From contig NZ_FOZD01000001.1 of NCBI RefSeq assembly GCF_900113185.1, forward strand, positions 1,550,001 to 1,614,000: a stretch of 64,000 nt of DNA, written 5' to 3'. The stretch comes from Agromyces sp. CF514 (GTDB lineage Bacteria; Actinomycetota; Actinomycetes; Actinomycetales; Microbacteriaceae). Made by a program: the position numbers and the translations under genes. Shown here one piece after another: positions 55,685-63,911 of the stretch; positions within the stretch are counted from its first letter, which is position 1; each line of letters starts with the position of its first letter. The notes under the pieces were generated by a model. It saw only the letters and a list, made by a program, of their open reading frames with translations. It had not been told where the DNA came from and did not search any database.

Positions 55685-56564
55685 ACCGTCCGCCTGCTGC
55701 GCGGCCGTCGCGACCGAGGTGCAGCCCGATCGCCATCGCAGACCGAACCTCGAGTTCGACGCCGGCCCATTCGGCGAGCACCTGCTGATAGTCGAAGCGC
55801 AGCACCGTGAAGCCCATCAGCGCGAGGCGTCGATCGTGGGCGATGTCGCGGCGGCGGCTCGCGGCATCCCGGTGGAACCCGTAGCCGTCGAGCTGGATGA
55901 CGAGGTGCGATCCGATGAGACCGTCCACCGCGTGTCCGGCCAGCCGGACCTGCTGTCGCACCGGGATCCCGATGCTCCTGAGTCGGCTGAACGTGATCGA
56001 TTCGAGACCGGAGTCCGAGAGCTGTGAGGCGCAATCCCGCACGCGTCGCGCTGCCGCGTGACGGAGGGGGAGTTGCGCGAGGTACCCGGGGTCGACATTC
56101 CTGGTCCTCAGCGCCGACTCCCACGTGGCGAGGGCGTGCTCGAACGGCCGGCACGCGGCGATGTGCACGAGCGCATCGACGGGCGGCTCGAGGAGCTCGA
56201 AGCGGCCTGACGCGATGGGGCCTGCATTCCAGTGGATGCGCGCACCGGCAGCGTCGAATCTCGACGCGCCATGGGCCACGGCGAGATGCGGTCGGTCATC
56301 GTCGATGGTCCAGAGCCCGTGCATGCGGGCCGCCGTGATGCAGGCGACTCGGCCACCGACAAGCGCCGCGGCGCGGAGCATCGACGGTGCCGACGAGGTC
56401 GCGAGCCAGACGCGCCGGAGCCGCTCGACGGATCCTCCGGCCACCGCCTCGCGGATCGCGTATCTCGTGTATCCCGCACCCAGGGCCTGATCGACGTGCC
56501 TGATTCCGCCCTCGGCGTCGAGCCATTCGGTGAGCGATCTGCGCATCGACCGAGTGTCGTGCAT
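55650..56564 (-). CDS. DUF559 (Vsr-like fold) protein with AbiEi-type N-terminal domain
   Basis: 304 residues. The N-terminal half resembles the winged-helix region of type IV antitoxins (AbiEi-like): EGGIRHVDQALGAGYTRYAI, then LRRVWLAT. The C-terminal DUF559 domain has the endonuclease-fold pattern LVIQLDGYGFH, RRRDIAHDRRLALMGFTVLRF (Asp, His, Arg and Asp of the Vsr/PD-(D/E)XK type). Such genes are scattered in actinobacterial genomes with unknown role. No partner toxin gene is adjacent. Matching hairpin repeats lie at both ends, suggesting a discrete unit. Confidence 0.75.
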   Translation of the reverse strand: MHDTRSMRRSLTEWLDAEGGIRHVDQALGAGYTRYAIREAVAGGSVERLRRVWLATSSAPSMLRAAALVGGRVACITAARMHGLWTIDDDRPHLAVAHGASRFDAAGARIHWNAGPIASGRFELLEPPVDALVHIAACRPFEHALATWESALRTRNVDPGYLAQLPLRHAAARRVRDCASQLSDSGLESITFSRLRSIGIPVRQQVRLAGHAVDGLIGSHLVIQLDGYGFHRDAASRRRDIAHDRRLALMGFTVLRFDYQQVLAEWAGVELEVRSAMAIGLHLGRDGRAAGGRSLLRPFRATSA

Positions 56565-56674
56565 GACGAGGGCAGTGCCATTCGAGACCGGCCTGGCAGG
56601 AACAACCTCAGCGACACCCGATGGCGTGGAGGACGAGTCGCCGGTCTCGGGGCGGTGCGTCGGTCAGGCGTTCG

Positions 56675-56774
56675 CGCGCTGCTCAGGCTGATTCGGGCCG
56701 TTCAAGCCTGAGCAGCGCGTTCGTGCCTGAGCAGCGCGTAATGCAGCGCTTGCGTGCGTGCGTGAGCAGCGCAC
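56675..56774. repeat. Flanking hairpin and direct repeats, upstream of the DUF559 gene
   Basis: CGCGCTGCTCAGGC (56675-56688) pairs exactly with GCCTGAGCAGCGCG (56706-56719). The 15-mer GCCTGAGCAGCGCGT occurs at 56706-56720 and again at 56725-56739, and a degenerate copy lies at 56760-56774. The same motif occurs at the other end of the DUF559 gene (55644-55684). The 251-base gap here holds no convincing ORF. Confidence 0.75.
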
Positions 56775-56815
56775 GAGTGCCTGCGAACCGGATGTCGCGG
56801 GCGAGCGTCGCGCGG

Positions 56816-58471
56816 TCACTCGACCCAGGGCACCCCGCCGACCTTGCGGTACGAGACGCCGAGCGCGTCGAGGTGGGTGCCGAGCGCGGCGAGCCGGGCC
56901 TGGAACGACGCCTCGTCGCGCGCGCCGTCGGCCGGCGCCGGCGACCACGCGATCTCGGCGATCGCCGTGATGCGCGGGAAGACCATGAACTCCAGGTCGG
57001 GCGCCGTGCTGATGGTCTCGGTCCAGACGGGCGCCTCGATGCCGAGGATGTCGGACTCGGCGAGACCCGGCACGATGGCGGTGGGCTCCCAGGCGTAGGC
57101 CTCCTCGAGCGTGCTCGGGCCGTCGGCCCAGAGCTGTCCGAGCTTCGTGCCGAGGGGGCCGTCGGGGTCGTCGGGGTACTTCATGTCGAGGTAGGCGACG
57201 TCGGCGGGGGAGAGGATCACGCTGCCGCCCTGCTCGACGAACGAGGTGGTGAGCGCGGCGGCGTCGTCGCGAGGCGTCACGAAGTCCCAGTACTGGCCGA
57301 TCGTGTCGGCCGGCAGGTCGCGCGAGGCGCCCATCTCGTGCCAGCCGATGACGGTCTTGCCGGTCGCGGCGCCCGCCGCCGTGATGCGGCGCACGAGGTC
57401 GAGGTAGTCGGCCTCCGAGGTGGCGAGCGACTCGTCGCCGCCGACGTGCAGCCACGGGCCGGGCGTGAGGTCGGCGACCTCGCCGAGCACGTCGGCGAGG
57501 AACCGGTCGGTCGCCTCGGCCCGCTCGGGCGAGGCGCAGAGCGACGAGAAGCCGACCTCGATGCCCTCGTAGGGCTTCGGCGCGATGCCTTCGCAGTTGA
57601 GTTCGGGGTAGGCGCTGAGCGCCGCGTTCGTGTGCCCGGGCAGGTCGACCTCCGGCACGACGGTCACGAACCGCTCGGCCGCGTACTCGACGATGCGCCG
57701 GTAGTCGTCCTTCGTGTAGAAGCCGCCGCCGTCGCCACCGGTCGAGGTCGAGGCGCCGATGCCCGTGAGCTCGGGCCACGCGTCGATCTGCAGGCGCCAG
57801 CCCTGGTCGTCGGTGAGGTGCAGGTGCAGCACGTTGAGCTTCAGCAGTGCGATGCGGTCGATGTGGTCGAGCACGTCCTGCACCGGGAAGAAGTGCCGCG
57901 CCACGTCGAGCATCGAGCCGCGGTAGGCGAAGCGCGGTGCATCGGAGACGGATGCCGCGGGCACCGTCCATCCGTCGGCCGGCGCCTTCTCGGCATCCGT
58001 TCGCTCGATCTCGGCCGGCAGCAGCTGCCGCAGCGACTGGGTGGCCCAGAACAGGCCGGCGGGCGTGTCGGCTGCGAGCCGCACGCCGTCGGAGCCCGAC
58101 TCGAGCGTGTACCCCTCGGCCGCGCCGTCGGGTGCCTCGCCCGCGGCGACCACGAACGCGATGTCGGATGCCGCGCCCTCGGCCGAGTCGGTGCCGTCGA
58201 CGACGGGCAGCGGGTAGCCCGTCGACGTGCGCGCGAGCGCGGCGAACGTCTCCGCGACGCCTGCCGCACCCTCGCCGGACGCGACGAGGCGCGTGGTCTC
58301 GTCGAGTTCGAAGGGCGCCCGGTCGGGGTAGTCGGCGCTCACGGGCGCGGGCACGATGCCGGTCATGGGTTCTCCGTTCTGCGCCGGTGCGGTGCACGCG
58401 GTGAGGGGTGTCGCGAGGACGAGGGCGAGGGCGATCGCGGTCGGGTGTGCGATGCGGCTGCGTCGGGGCAT
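56816..58471 (-). CDS. Secreted GH20 beta-N-acetylhexosaminidase (lipoprotein)
   Basis: 551 residues. Lipoprotein signal with LTAC (Cys26), a GH20 N-terminal beta domain (about 35-160), then the catalytic barrel starting [18 protein letters not shown]. The catalytic pair Asp346-Glu347 sits in HVGGDES, with [11 protein letters not shown] and [13 protein letters not shown] around the site. It removes terminal GlcNAc or GalNAc from glycans outside the cell, supplying both importers in this window. GAGG lies 4 bases upstream of the ATG. Confidence 0.93.
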   Translation of the reverse strand: MPRRSRIAHPTAIALALVLATPLTACTAPAQNGEPMTGIVPAPVSADYPDRAPFELDETTRLVASGEGAAGVAETFAALARTSTGYPLPVVDGTDSAEGAASDIAFVVAAGEAPDGAAEGYTLESGSDGVRLAADTPAGLFWATQSLRQLLPAEIERTDAEKAPADGWTVPAASVSDAPRFAYRGSMLDVARHFFPVQDVLDHIDRIALLKLNVLHLHLTDDQGWRLQIDAWPELTGIGASTSTGGDGGGFYTKDDYRRIVEYAAERFVTVVPEVDLPGHTNAALSAYPELNCEGIAPKPYEGIEVGFSSLCASPERAEATDRFLADVLGEVADLTPGPWLHVGGDESLATSEADYLDLVRRITAAGAATGKTVIGWHEMGASRDLPADTIGQYWDFVTPRDDAAALTTSFVEQGGSVILSPADVAYLDMKYPDDPDGPLGTKLGQLWADGPSTLEEAYAWEPTAIVPGLAESDILGIEAPVWTETISTAPDLEFMVFPRITAIAEIAWSPAPADGARDEASFQARLAALGTHLDALGVSYRKVGGVPWVE

Positions 58472-58607
58472 GCGTCCTCGGATGCTCGGTGGGTCGTCGA
58501 TATGGGAAGGATTCCTGACAAAGCGGAACGGAATCCATCATGGCATCCACGCCGACGCAGCGACAGGGCCTGCCGACATCCGCCGACGCGCCCGCGGCAT
58601 CCGTTGC

Positions 58608-58747
58608 TATGCTTGCGGGGTCGCGACTGGCGTTGAGATGGATTCCCATCGGGGAGCGACTGGCGAGTACACGACCGCACGCCTGGGCCGGTACGGATGC
58701 CTTGTCGCGCGAGTCGCACGACGAGGAACCCTCGTTTGGTCCGTACC
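58608..58747 (+). ncRNA. ZTP (pfl) riboswitch controlling glyA-folD
   Basis: TATGCT (58608-58613) is a -10 box, and transcription would begin near 58619 at the aptamer. The conserved ZTP elements appear in order: TCGCGACTGGCG (58621-58632), a small ATGG/CCAT hairpin, CGGGGAGCGA (58650-58659), and CCGCACGCCTGGGC (58675-58688). Beyond the aptamer GGTACGGA (58690-58697) can pair with TCCGTACC (58740-58747), ending 6 bases before the GAAGGAG ribosome site at 58754-58760; this is the likely expression platform. ZTP/ZMP accumulates when 10-formyl-THF is short. The class is known to precede glyA and folD. Confidence 0.88.
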
Positions 58748-58766
58748 GTCACTGAAGGAGCCAGTC

Positions 58767-60041
58767 TTGGCCGAGTCCGTTTTCAACGCCCCCCTCTCCG
58801 AGGTCGATCCCGAGATCGCCGAGGTCCTCGAGCTCGAGCTCGGTCGCCAGCGCGACTACCTCGAGATGATCGCGAGCGAGAACTTCGTTCCCGTCTCCGT
58901 CCTGCAGTCGCAGGGTTCCGTGCTCACGAACAAGTACGCCGAGGGCTACCCCGGCCGCCGCTACTACGGCGGCTGCGAGTACGTCGACATCGCCGAGTCG
59001 CTCGCCATCGAGCGCGCGAAGAGCCTGTTCGGCGCCGAGTACGCCAACGTGCAGCCCCACTCCGGTGCCACGGCCAACGCCGCGGTGCTCTCCGCGATCG
59101 CGACGCCCGGCGACACGATCCTCGGCCTCGAGCTCGCGCACGGCGGCCACCTCACGCACGGCATGAAGCTGAACTTCTCGGGCAAGCTCTACAACGCCGT
59201 CTCGTACGGCGTCGACCCCGAGACCTTCCTCGTCGACATGGACGTGGTGCGCGACAAGGCCCTCGAGCACAAGCCGCAGGTCATCATCGCCGGCTGGTCG
59301 GCGTACCCCCGTCACCTCGACTTCGCCGCGTTCCGCGCGATCGCCGACGAGGTCGGCGCGAAGCTCTGGGTCGACATGGCGCACTTCGCGGGCCTCGTGG
59401 CCGCGGGCCTGCACCCGTCGCCCGTGCCCTACGCCGACGTGGTGTCGAGCACGGTGCACAAGACGATCGGCGGCCCGCGCTCGGGCTTCATCGTCTCGCG
59501 CGACACCGAGCTCGCGAAGAAGCTGAACTCCAATGTGTTCCCGGGCCAGCAGGGCGGCCCCCTCATGCACGTCATCGCGGCCAAGGCCACGGCGTTCAAG
59601 ATCGCGGCATCCGCCGAGTTCAAGGACCGCCAGGAGCGCACCATCCGCGGTGCGCAGATCCTCGCCGCCCGCCTCACGGCCGACGACTCGCGCGAGGCCG
59701 GCGTCGACGTGCTCACGGGCGGCACCGACGTGCACCTCGTGCTCGCCGACCTGCGCAACTCGAAGATCGACGGCCAGCAGGCCGAAGACCTCCTGCACGA
59801 CGCGCTCATCACCGTGAACCGCAACTCGGTGCCGTTCGACCCCCGCCCGCCGATGGTCACCTCTGGCCTGCGCATCGGCACCCCGGCGCTCGCGACGCGC
59901 GGCTTCGGCGACGCCGAGTTCACCGAGGTCGCCGACGTCATCGCCGAGGTGCTCAAGGGCGAGGCGGATGTCGCGGCGCTCCGTGCGCGCGTCGAGGCCC
60001 TCACGGCGGCGTTCCCGCTCTACCCGGGCCTCGCGCAGTAG
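58767..60041 (+). CDS. glyA: Serine hydroxymethyltransferase
   Basis: Interconverts serine and glycine while loading one-carbon units on THF. 424 residues. [47 protein letters not shown] and the PLP Lys232 in [14 protein letters not shown] are present. The start is TTG, placed there because GAAGGAG lies 6 bases upstream and homology begins directly after; the frame is open further 5' across the riboswitch but that is not coding. folD follows 7 bases after its stop, under the same riboswitch. Confidence 0.97.
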   Translation: MAESVFNAPLSEVDPEIAEVLELELGRQRDYLEMIASENFVPVSVLQSQGSVLTNKYAEGYPGRRYYGGCEYVDIAESLAIERAKSLFGAEYANVQPHSGATANAAVLSAIATPGDTILGLELAHGGHLTHGMKLNFSGKLYNAVSYGVDPETFLVDMDVVRDKALEHKPQVIIAGWSAYPRHLDFAAFRAIADEVGAKLWVDMAHFAGLVAAGLHPSPVPYADVVSSTVHKTIGGPRSGFIVSRDTELAKKLNSNVFPGQQGGPLMHVIAAKATAFKIAASAEFKDRQERTIRGAQILAARLTADDSREAGVDVLTGGTDVHLVLADLRNSKIDGQQAEDLLHDALITVNRNSVPFDPRPPMVTSGLRIGTPALATRGFGDAEFTEVADVIAEVLKGEADVAALRARVEALTAAFPLYPGLAQ

Positions 60042-60048
60042 GCCGCCG

Positions 60049-60924
60049 ATGACCGCCATCACGCTCGACGGCGTGGCCACCGCCACCGCCGTCAAGTCCG
60101 AGCTGGCCTCGCGCATCGCGGCGCTCCGCGCGAAGGGCGTCGTGCCGGGCCTCGGCACGCTGCTCGTCGGCGACGACCCCGGATCCCGGTCGTACGTCGC
60201 GGGCAAGCACCGCGACTGCGCCGAGGTGGGCATCGAGTCGATCCGCGTCGACCTGCCGGCCACGGCGAGCCCGGCCGACGTGCGCGCCGCGATCGCCGAC
60301 CTCAACGCGGCATCCGAGGTCACCGGGTACATCGTGCAGCTGCCGCTGCCCGCCGGCCACGACGAGAACGCGATGCTCGAGCTCATCGACCCCGACAAGG
60401 ACGCCGACGGCCTGCACCCGACCAACCTCGGGCGTCTCGTGCTCGGCGTCGCGGGTGAGCTCGCCTCGCCGCTGCCGTGCACGCCCGCGGGCATCGTCGA
60501 GATGCTGCAGCGCTACGACGTGCCGATCGCCGGCCGTCACGTCACCGTCGTGGGTCGCGGCATCACGGTCGGGCGCCCGCTCGGCCTGCTGCTCACCCGC
60601 AAGGGACTCGACGCGACGGTCACGCTCACGCACTCGCGCACGGTCGACCTGGCCGCCGAGGTTCGCCGGGCCGACATCGTGGTGGCCGCCGTCGGCGTGC
60701 CGCACCTCATCGAGCCCGACTGGGTCAAGCCCGGCGCCGCGGTGCTCGACGTGGGCATCACGCGCGTCGAGGACCCGGCCACCGGCAAGGGCCGCCTCAC
60801 GGGCGACGTCGACCCCGGGGTCGCCGCGGTCGCCGGCCACCTCTCGCCGAACCCCGGCGGCGTCGGGCCCATGACGCGCGCCATGCTGCTCGCGAACGTC
60901 GTCAAGGCGGCCGAACTCCGGTAG
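60049..60924 (+). CDS. folD: Bifunctional methylene-THF dehydrogenase/methenyl-THF cyclohydrolase
   Basis: 291 residues. Produces 10-formyl-THF from methylene-THF, the cofactor used by PurN and PurH. Visible are [15 protein letters not shown] (catalytic Lys), [37 protein letters not shown], the Rossmann motif [13 protein letters not shown] and [13 protein letters not shown]. The pairing with glyA under a ZTP riboswitch makes this a folate-repair operon that responds to stalled purine synthesis. A long hairpin ends the unit. Confidence 0.97.
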   Translation: MTAITLDGVATATAVKSELASRIAALRAKGVVPGLGTLLVGDDPGSRSYVAGKHRDCAEVGIESIRVDLPATASPADVRAAIADLNAASEVTGYIVQLPLPAGHDENAMLELIDPDKDADGLHPTNLGRLVLGVAGELASPLPCTPAGIVEMLQRYDVPIAGRHVTVVGRGITVGRPLGLLLTRKGLDATVTLTHSRTVDLAAEVRRADIVVAAVGVPHLIEPDWVKPGAAVLDVGITRVEDPATGKGRLTGDVDPGVAAVAGHLSPNPGGVGPMTRAMLLANVVKAAELR

Positions 60925-60942
60925 GCGCCGACGACCACGCAC

Positions 60943-60988
60943 GAGACGACGGATGCCGCGGGCCTGCGCCCGCGGCATCCGTCGTCTC
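60943..60988. terminator. Terminator after glyA-folD, 21-bp perfect stem
   Basis: Arms 60943-60963 and 60968-60988 are exactly complementary around a CTGC loop and contain GGATGCCGCGGGC. It lies between the convergent ends of folD and the next minus-strand gene. Confidence 0.8.
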
Positions 60989-61008
60989 CGGGGTGGTCGT
61001 CGTGAGGT

Positions 61009-61470
61009 TCAGACCCCGACCGACGACGCCTCGGCGAGCTTCTCGGCGCCCTCGGTGAAGGCCTTGCCGAGTTCGGAGTCGCCGAGCCGCGCCCCCAGGT
61101 TCGCGAAGACCATCGCCCCGACCGTGCGCCCGACGCTCACGTCGAGGTCGGTCCACTGCGGGCGCGGACGCGGCCCAGGCCACTTGCGGGGCCACGGCGT
61201 GCCGCACCAGTCGTCGATGAACTCCGTGACGAAGCCCGACGCCGACTCGCCGCGGACCTCGGCGTCGATCGCGAGCGACGCGATGTGGCTCGCCGCCTCG
61301 GCCGCGCCGAACGCGACCTCGGCGACCGGCGGGAGCGGCTGCGGGTTGAGTGCGACCGCGTCGAACCGGGCACGGAACGCGCCGGCGGGCAGGTGCGTGT
61401 GCGGGATGATCGCGTCCCACGCGGCCGGAGGGATCCGGCCCAGGTTGATGAGAATGTCGACGGCGCGCAT
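61009..61470 (-). CDS. Small protein of unknown function with NPQPLPP motif
   Basis: 153 residues, soluble, no signal peptide. It starts MRAVDILINLGRIPPAAWD and contains ALNPQPLPPVAEVAFG near residue 40, a Pro-rich signature that recurs in uncharacterised actinobacterial proteins as far as I recall. A central WTDLDVSVGRTVGAMVFANL segment is amphipathic. GGGAGG lies 6 bases before the ATG, so translation is likely. I do not recognise a function. It is convergent to folD and divergent from the neuA fusion. Confidence 0.7.
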   Translation of the reverse strand: MRAVDILINLGRIPPAAWDAIIPHTHLPAGAFRARFDAVALNPQPLPPVAEVAFGAAEAASHIASLAIDAEVRGESASGFVTEFIDDWCGTPWPRKWPGPRPRPQWTDLDVSVGRTVGAMVFANLGARLGDSELGKAFTEGAEKLAEASSVGV

Positions 61471-61687
61471 GGTGGCCTCCCGAGGTCGTGTGCAGCTGAT
61501 GCCCACGGTCTACGCCCCGCCGGTGCACGAGCCCAGCGGGGTGTCCCGGAGCCGCGCATCAGGACCCGCACTGAGACGACGGCCGGCGTGCGCGAGTGCG
61601 GCATCGTCGCCTCCCGGTCGCCGCGCGTTCACCCGGGCATCACCCAGGGGCAAGGGACCGGCAAGGCGCCGCTCGTAGCGTCGCAGC

Positions 61688-63022
61688 ATGCTCGAAGTCG
61701 GGCGGCCGTCGGGTCGCGCCATGCATCGCGAACCGCGGGTGGTCGCGGTGATCCCCGCGCGCGGCGGCTCGAAGGGGCTGCCGGGCAAGAACCTCGCCGA
61801 GGTCGGCGGGGTGCCGCTCGTCGCCCGCGCGGTGCGAGCGGCGGTCGCGGCCCGGAGCATCGACGCGGTGCTGGTCTCGACCGACGACGACGACATCGCC
61901 GAGGTCGCCCGCGCCGCCGGCGCCGGTGTCGTCCGACGCCCGGCCGGATTGTCCGGCGACACCGCGAGCTCCGAATCCGCCCTGCTGCACGCGCTGCACA
62001 GCGTCGCCGCGCACACGGGCGTCCGCCCGGAGGTGCTCGCGTTCGTGCAGGCCACCTCGCCGTTCATCGATCCGGCGACGCTCGACCGGGCCGTCGAGCG
62101 CGTTCGCGGCGGCGGCGAGGACGTCGTCTTCTCGGCCGTGCCGACCCACGTGTTCCTCTGGCGCGAGACGCGCGGCGGGGCCGGGGGCGTGAACCACGAT
62201 GCATCCGTTCGCCAGCGCCGCCAGGATCGCGAACCCGAGTTCGCCGAGACGGGCGCCTTCTACGTCATGCGCGCCGACGACTTCGAGCGCTCCGGTCACC
62301 GCTTCTTCGGCCGGGTCGGCATCGAACGCGTGCGCGCCGACCACGCGATCGAGATCGACGACGCCGACGACCTCGCCCGCGCCCGCCTGCTCGCCACGAC
62401 GGCCGACCCGCTCGCCGGGGTCGGCGATCCGCGGCATCCGATCGTCGACGTCGACGCGGTCGTCACCGATTTCGACGGCGTGCACACCGACGACACCGCC
62501 TGGGTCGACACGCTGGGCCGCGAGTCGGTGCGCGTGAGCCGCAGCGACGGGGCCGGCGTCGCCCGGTTGCGGGCGGCCGGCGTCCCGGTGCTGATCCTCA
62601 GCGCCGAGGCGAACCCGGTCGTCGCCCGCCGCGCCGAGAAGCTCGGCGTCGAGTGCCTGCACGGCGTCGATGCGAAGGGCGAGGCGCTCGCCGAATGGGC
62701 CGAGGCCCGCGGCGTCGACCTCGACCGCATCGCCTACGTCGGCAACGACCGCAACGACCTGCCCGCGCTCGAACTCGTCGGTTGGCCGGTCGCCGTGCGC
62801 GACGCGGTGCCCGACGTGCTCGCCGCGGCCCGGCACGTGCTCGAACGCCGTGGCGGGCACGGTGCGGTGCGAGAGCTCGCCGACCTGGTCCTCGCCGCGC
62901 GCGAGCAGACCCTCCGCGAACGGGCGACCCGCGACGCGGCGCGAGACGACGCGACCCGCGACGCGGCGCGAGACGACGCGACCCACGACCACCCCCACCA
63001 CGTGCGCGCCGCGGCGCGCTGA
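61688..63022 (+). CDS. Acylneuraminate cytidylyltransferase fused to a HAD phosphatase domain
   Basis: 444 residues. The N-terminal half (about 17-235) is a CMP-sialic acid synthetase type domain: VVAVIPARGGSKGLPGKNL, AFVQATSPFIDP and ETGAFYVMRADDF. The C-terminal half (about 255-410) is a KdsC-like HAD domain with the nucleophile pair Asp261/Asp263 in VTDFDGVHTDD and YVGNDRNDLPAL. Vertebrate CMP-sialate synthetases share this order. The NeuB-like synthase follows 16 bases later, so the fusion may dephosphorylate and activate a nonulosonic acid. TAGCGT lies 6 bases before the ATG, suggesting leaderless initiation. The C-terminus is repetitive. Confidence 0.88.
   Translation: MLEVGRPSGRAMHREPRVVAVIPARGGSKGLPGKNLAEVGGVPLVARAVRAAVAARSIDAVLVSTDDDDIAEVARAAGAGVVRRPAGLSGDTASSESALLHALHSVAAHTGVRPEVLAFVQATSPFIDPATLDRAVERVRGGGEDVVFSAVPTHVFLWRETRGGAGGVNHDASVRQRRQDREPEFAETGAFYVMRADDFERSGHRFFGRVGIERVRADHAIEIDDADDLARARLLATTADPLAGVGDPRHPIVDVDAVVTDFDGVHTDDTAWVDTLGRESVRVSRSDGAGVARLRAAGVPVLILSAEANPVVARRAEKLGVECLHGVDAKGEALAEWAEARGVDLDRIAYVGNDRNDLPALELVGWPVAVRDAVPDVLAAARHVLERRGGHGAVRELADLVLAAREQTLRERATRDAARDDATRDAARDDATHDHPHHVRAAAR
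62924..62977 (+). repeat. 27-bp tandem repeat at the 3' end of the neuA-like fusion
   Basis: Two exact 27-base units (62924-62950, 62951-62977) and the first 7 bases of a third encode ATRDAARDD repeated, forming a charged tail followed by a His-rich end. It is in frame, so copy-number change would only lengthen or shorten the tail. Confidence 0.85.
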
Positions 63023-63038
63023 ACGCGAGGAGCAGCTC

Positions 63039-63911
63039 ATGTCGGTGCGCATCGGACGATCCCTGATCGGCCCCGGAAACCCCGTCTACGTCATCGGCGA
63101 GATCGGCCTGAACCACAACGGAGACGTCGAGATCGCCAAGCGGCTCATCGACGTCGCCGTCGAGTCGGGTGCGCAGGCCGTGAAGTTCCAGAAGCGGACG
63201 CCCGAGATCGCCACGCCCGAGCACATGCGCGACGTGCTCCGCGAGACGCCGTGGGGCACGATGACCTACCTCGAGTACCGGCACCGCGTCGAGTTCGGCG
63301 AGGCGGAGTACCTCGAGATCGCCTCGTACGCGATGCGCGCGGGGGTCGACTGGTTCGCCTCGCCGTGGGACGTCCCCTCGGTCGCGTTCCTCGAGGGACT
63401 CGATGTCGTCGCCCACAAGGTGGCCTCGGCCTCGATCACCGACCTCGAGCTGCTCGACGCGCTCGCCGCGACGGGCAAGCCGATCATCCTCTCGACGGGC
63501 ATGTCGACCATCGAGGAGATCGACCGGGCCGTCGACCGCCTCGACCGCGACCGGCTCGTGCTCATGCACGCCACGTCGAGCTACCCGATGCCCGAGCACG
63601 AGGCGAACCTGCGCATGATCCAGACGCTGGGCTCGCGGTACCCGGGCGTGCCGATCGGGTACTCGGGCCACGAGCGCGGCCTCCAGATCTCGCTCGCCGC
63701 GGTCGCGCTCGGCGCCGTCGCCGTCGAGCGGCACATCACGCTCGACCGGGCCATGTGGGGGTCCGACCAGGCCGCCTCGCTCGAGCCGCAGGGGTTCGAT
63801 CACCTCGTGCGCGACATCCGCATCATCGGCGACGCCATGGGCGACGGCGTCAAGCGCGTGTTCCCCGGCGAGGAGGCACCGCGCGCCAAGCTCCGTCGCG
63901 TGCCCGCATGA
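63039..63911 (+). CDS. N-acetylneuraminate synthase family protein (NeuB-like) without SAF domain
   Basis: 290 residues. The TIM-barrel catalytic domain is complete: YVIGEIGLNHNGDVEIAKRLI, AVKFQKRTPE, KVASASITDLELL, IILSTGMST, LMHATSSYPMPE, GYSGHERG and VERHITLD. It condenses phosphoenolpyruvate with an N-acetylated sugar to form a nine-carbon acid. Classical NeuB/LegI proteins (about 340-350 residues) continue with an antifreeze-like SAF domain that closes the partner's active site; here the protein ends right after the barrel. GAGGAGCAG precedes the ATG. It overlaps the next gene by 4 bases. Confidence 0.92.
   Translation: MSVRIGRSLIGPGNPVYVIGEIGLNHNGDVEIAKRLIDVAVESGAQAVKFQKRTPEIATPEHMRDVLRETPWGTMTYLEYRHRVEFGEAEYLEIASYAMRAGVDWFASPWDVPSVAFLEGLDVVAHKVASASITDLELLDALAATGKPIILSTGMSTIEEIDRAVDRLDRDRLVLMHATSSYPMPEHEANLRMIQTLGSRYPGVPIGYSGHERGLQISLAAVALGAVAVERHITLDRAMWGSDQAASLEPQGFDHLVRDIRIIGDAMGDGVKRVFPGEEAPRAKLRRVPA

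Noticed and set aside
58356-58766. N-terminal extension of GlyA by 137 codons
   Set aside because: This stretch contains the -10 box and ZTP aptamer, and the GlyA family start matches the TTG at 58767 with a ribosome site.
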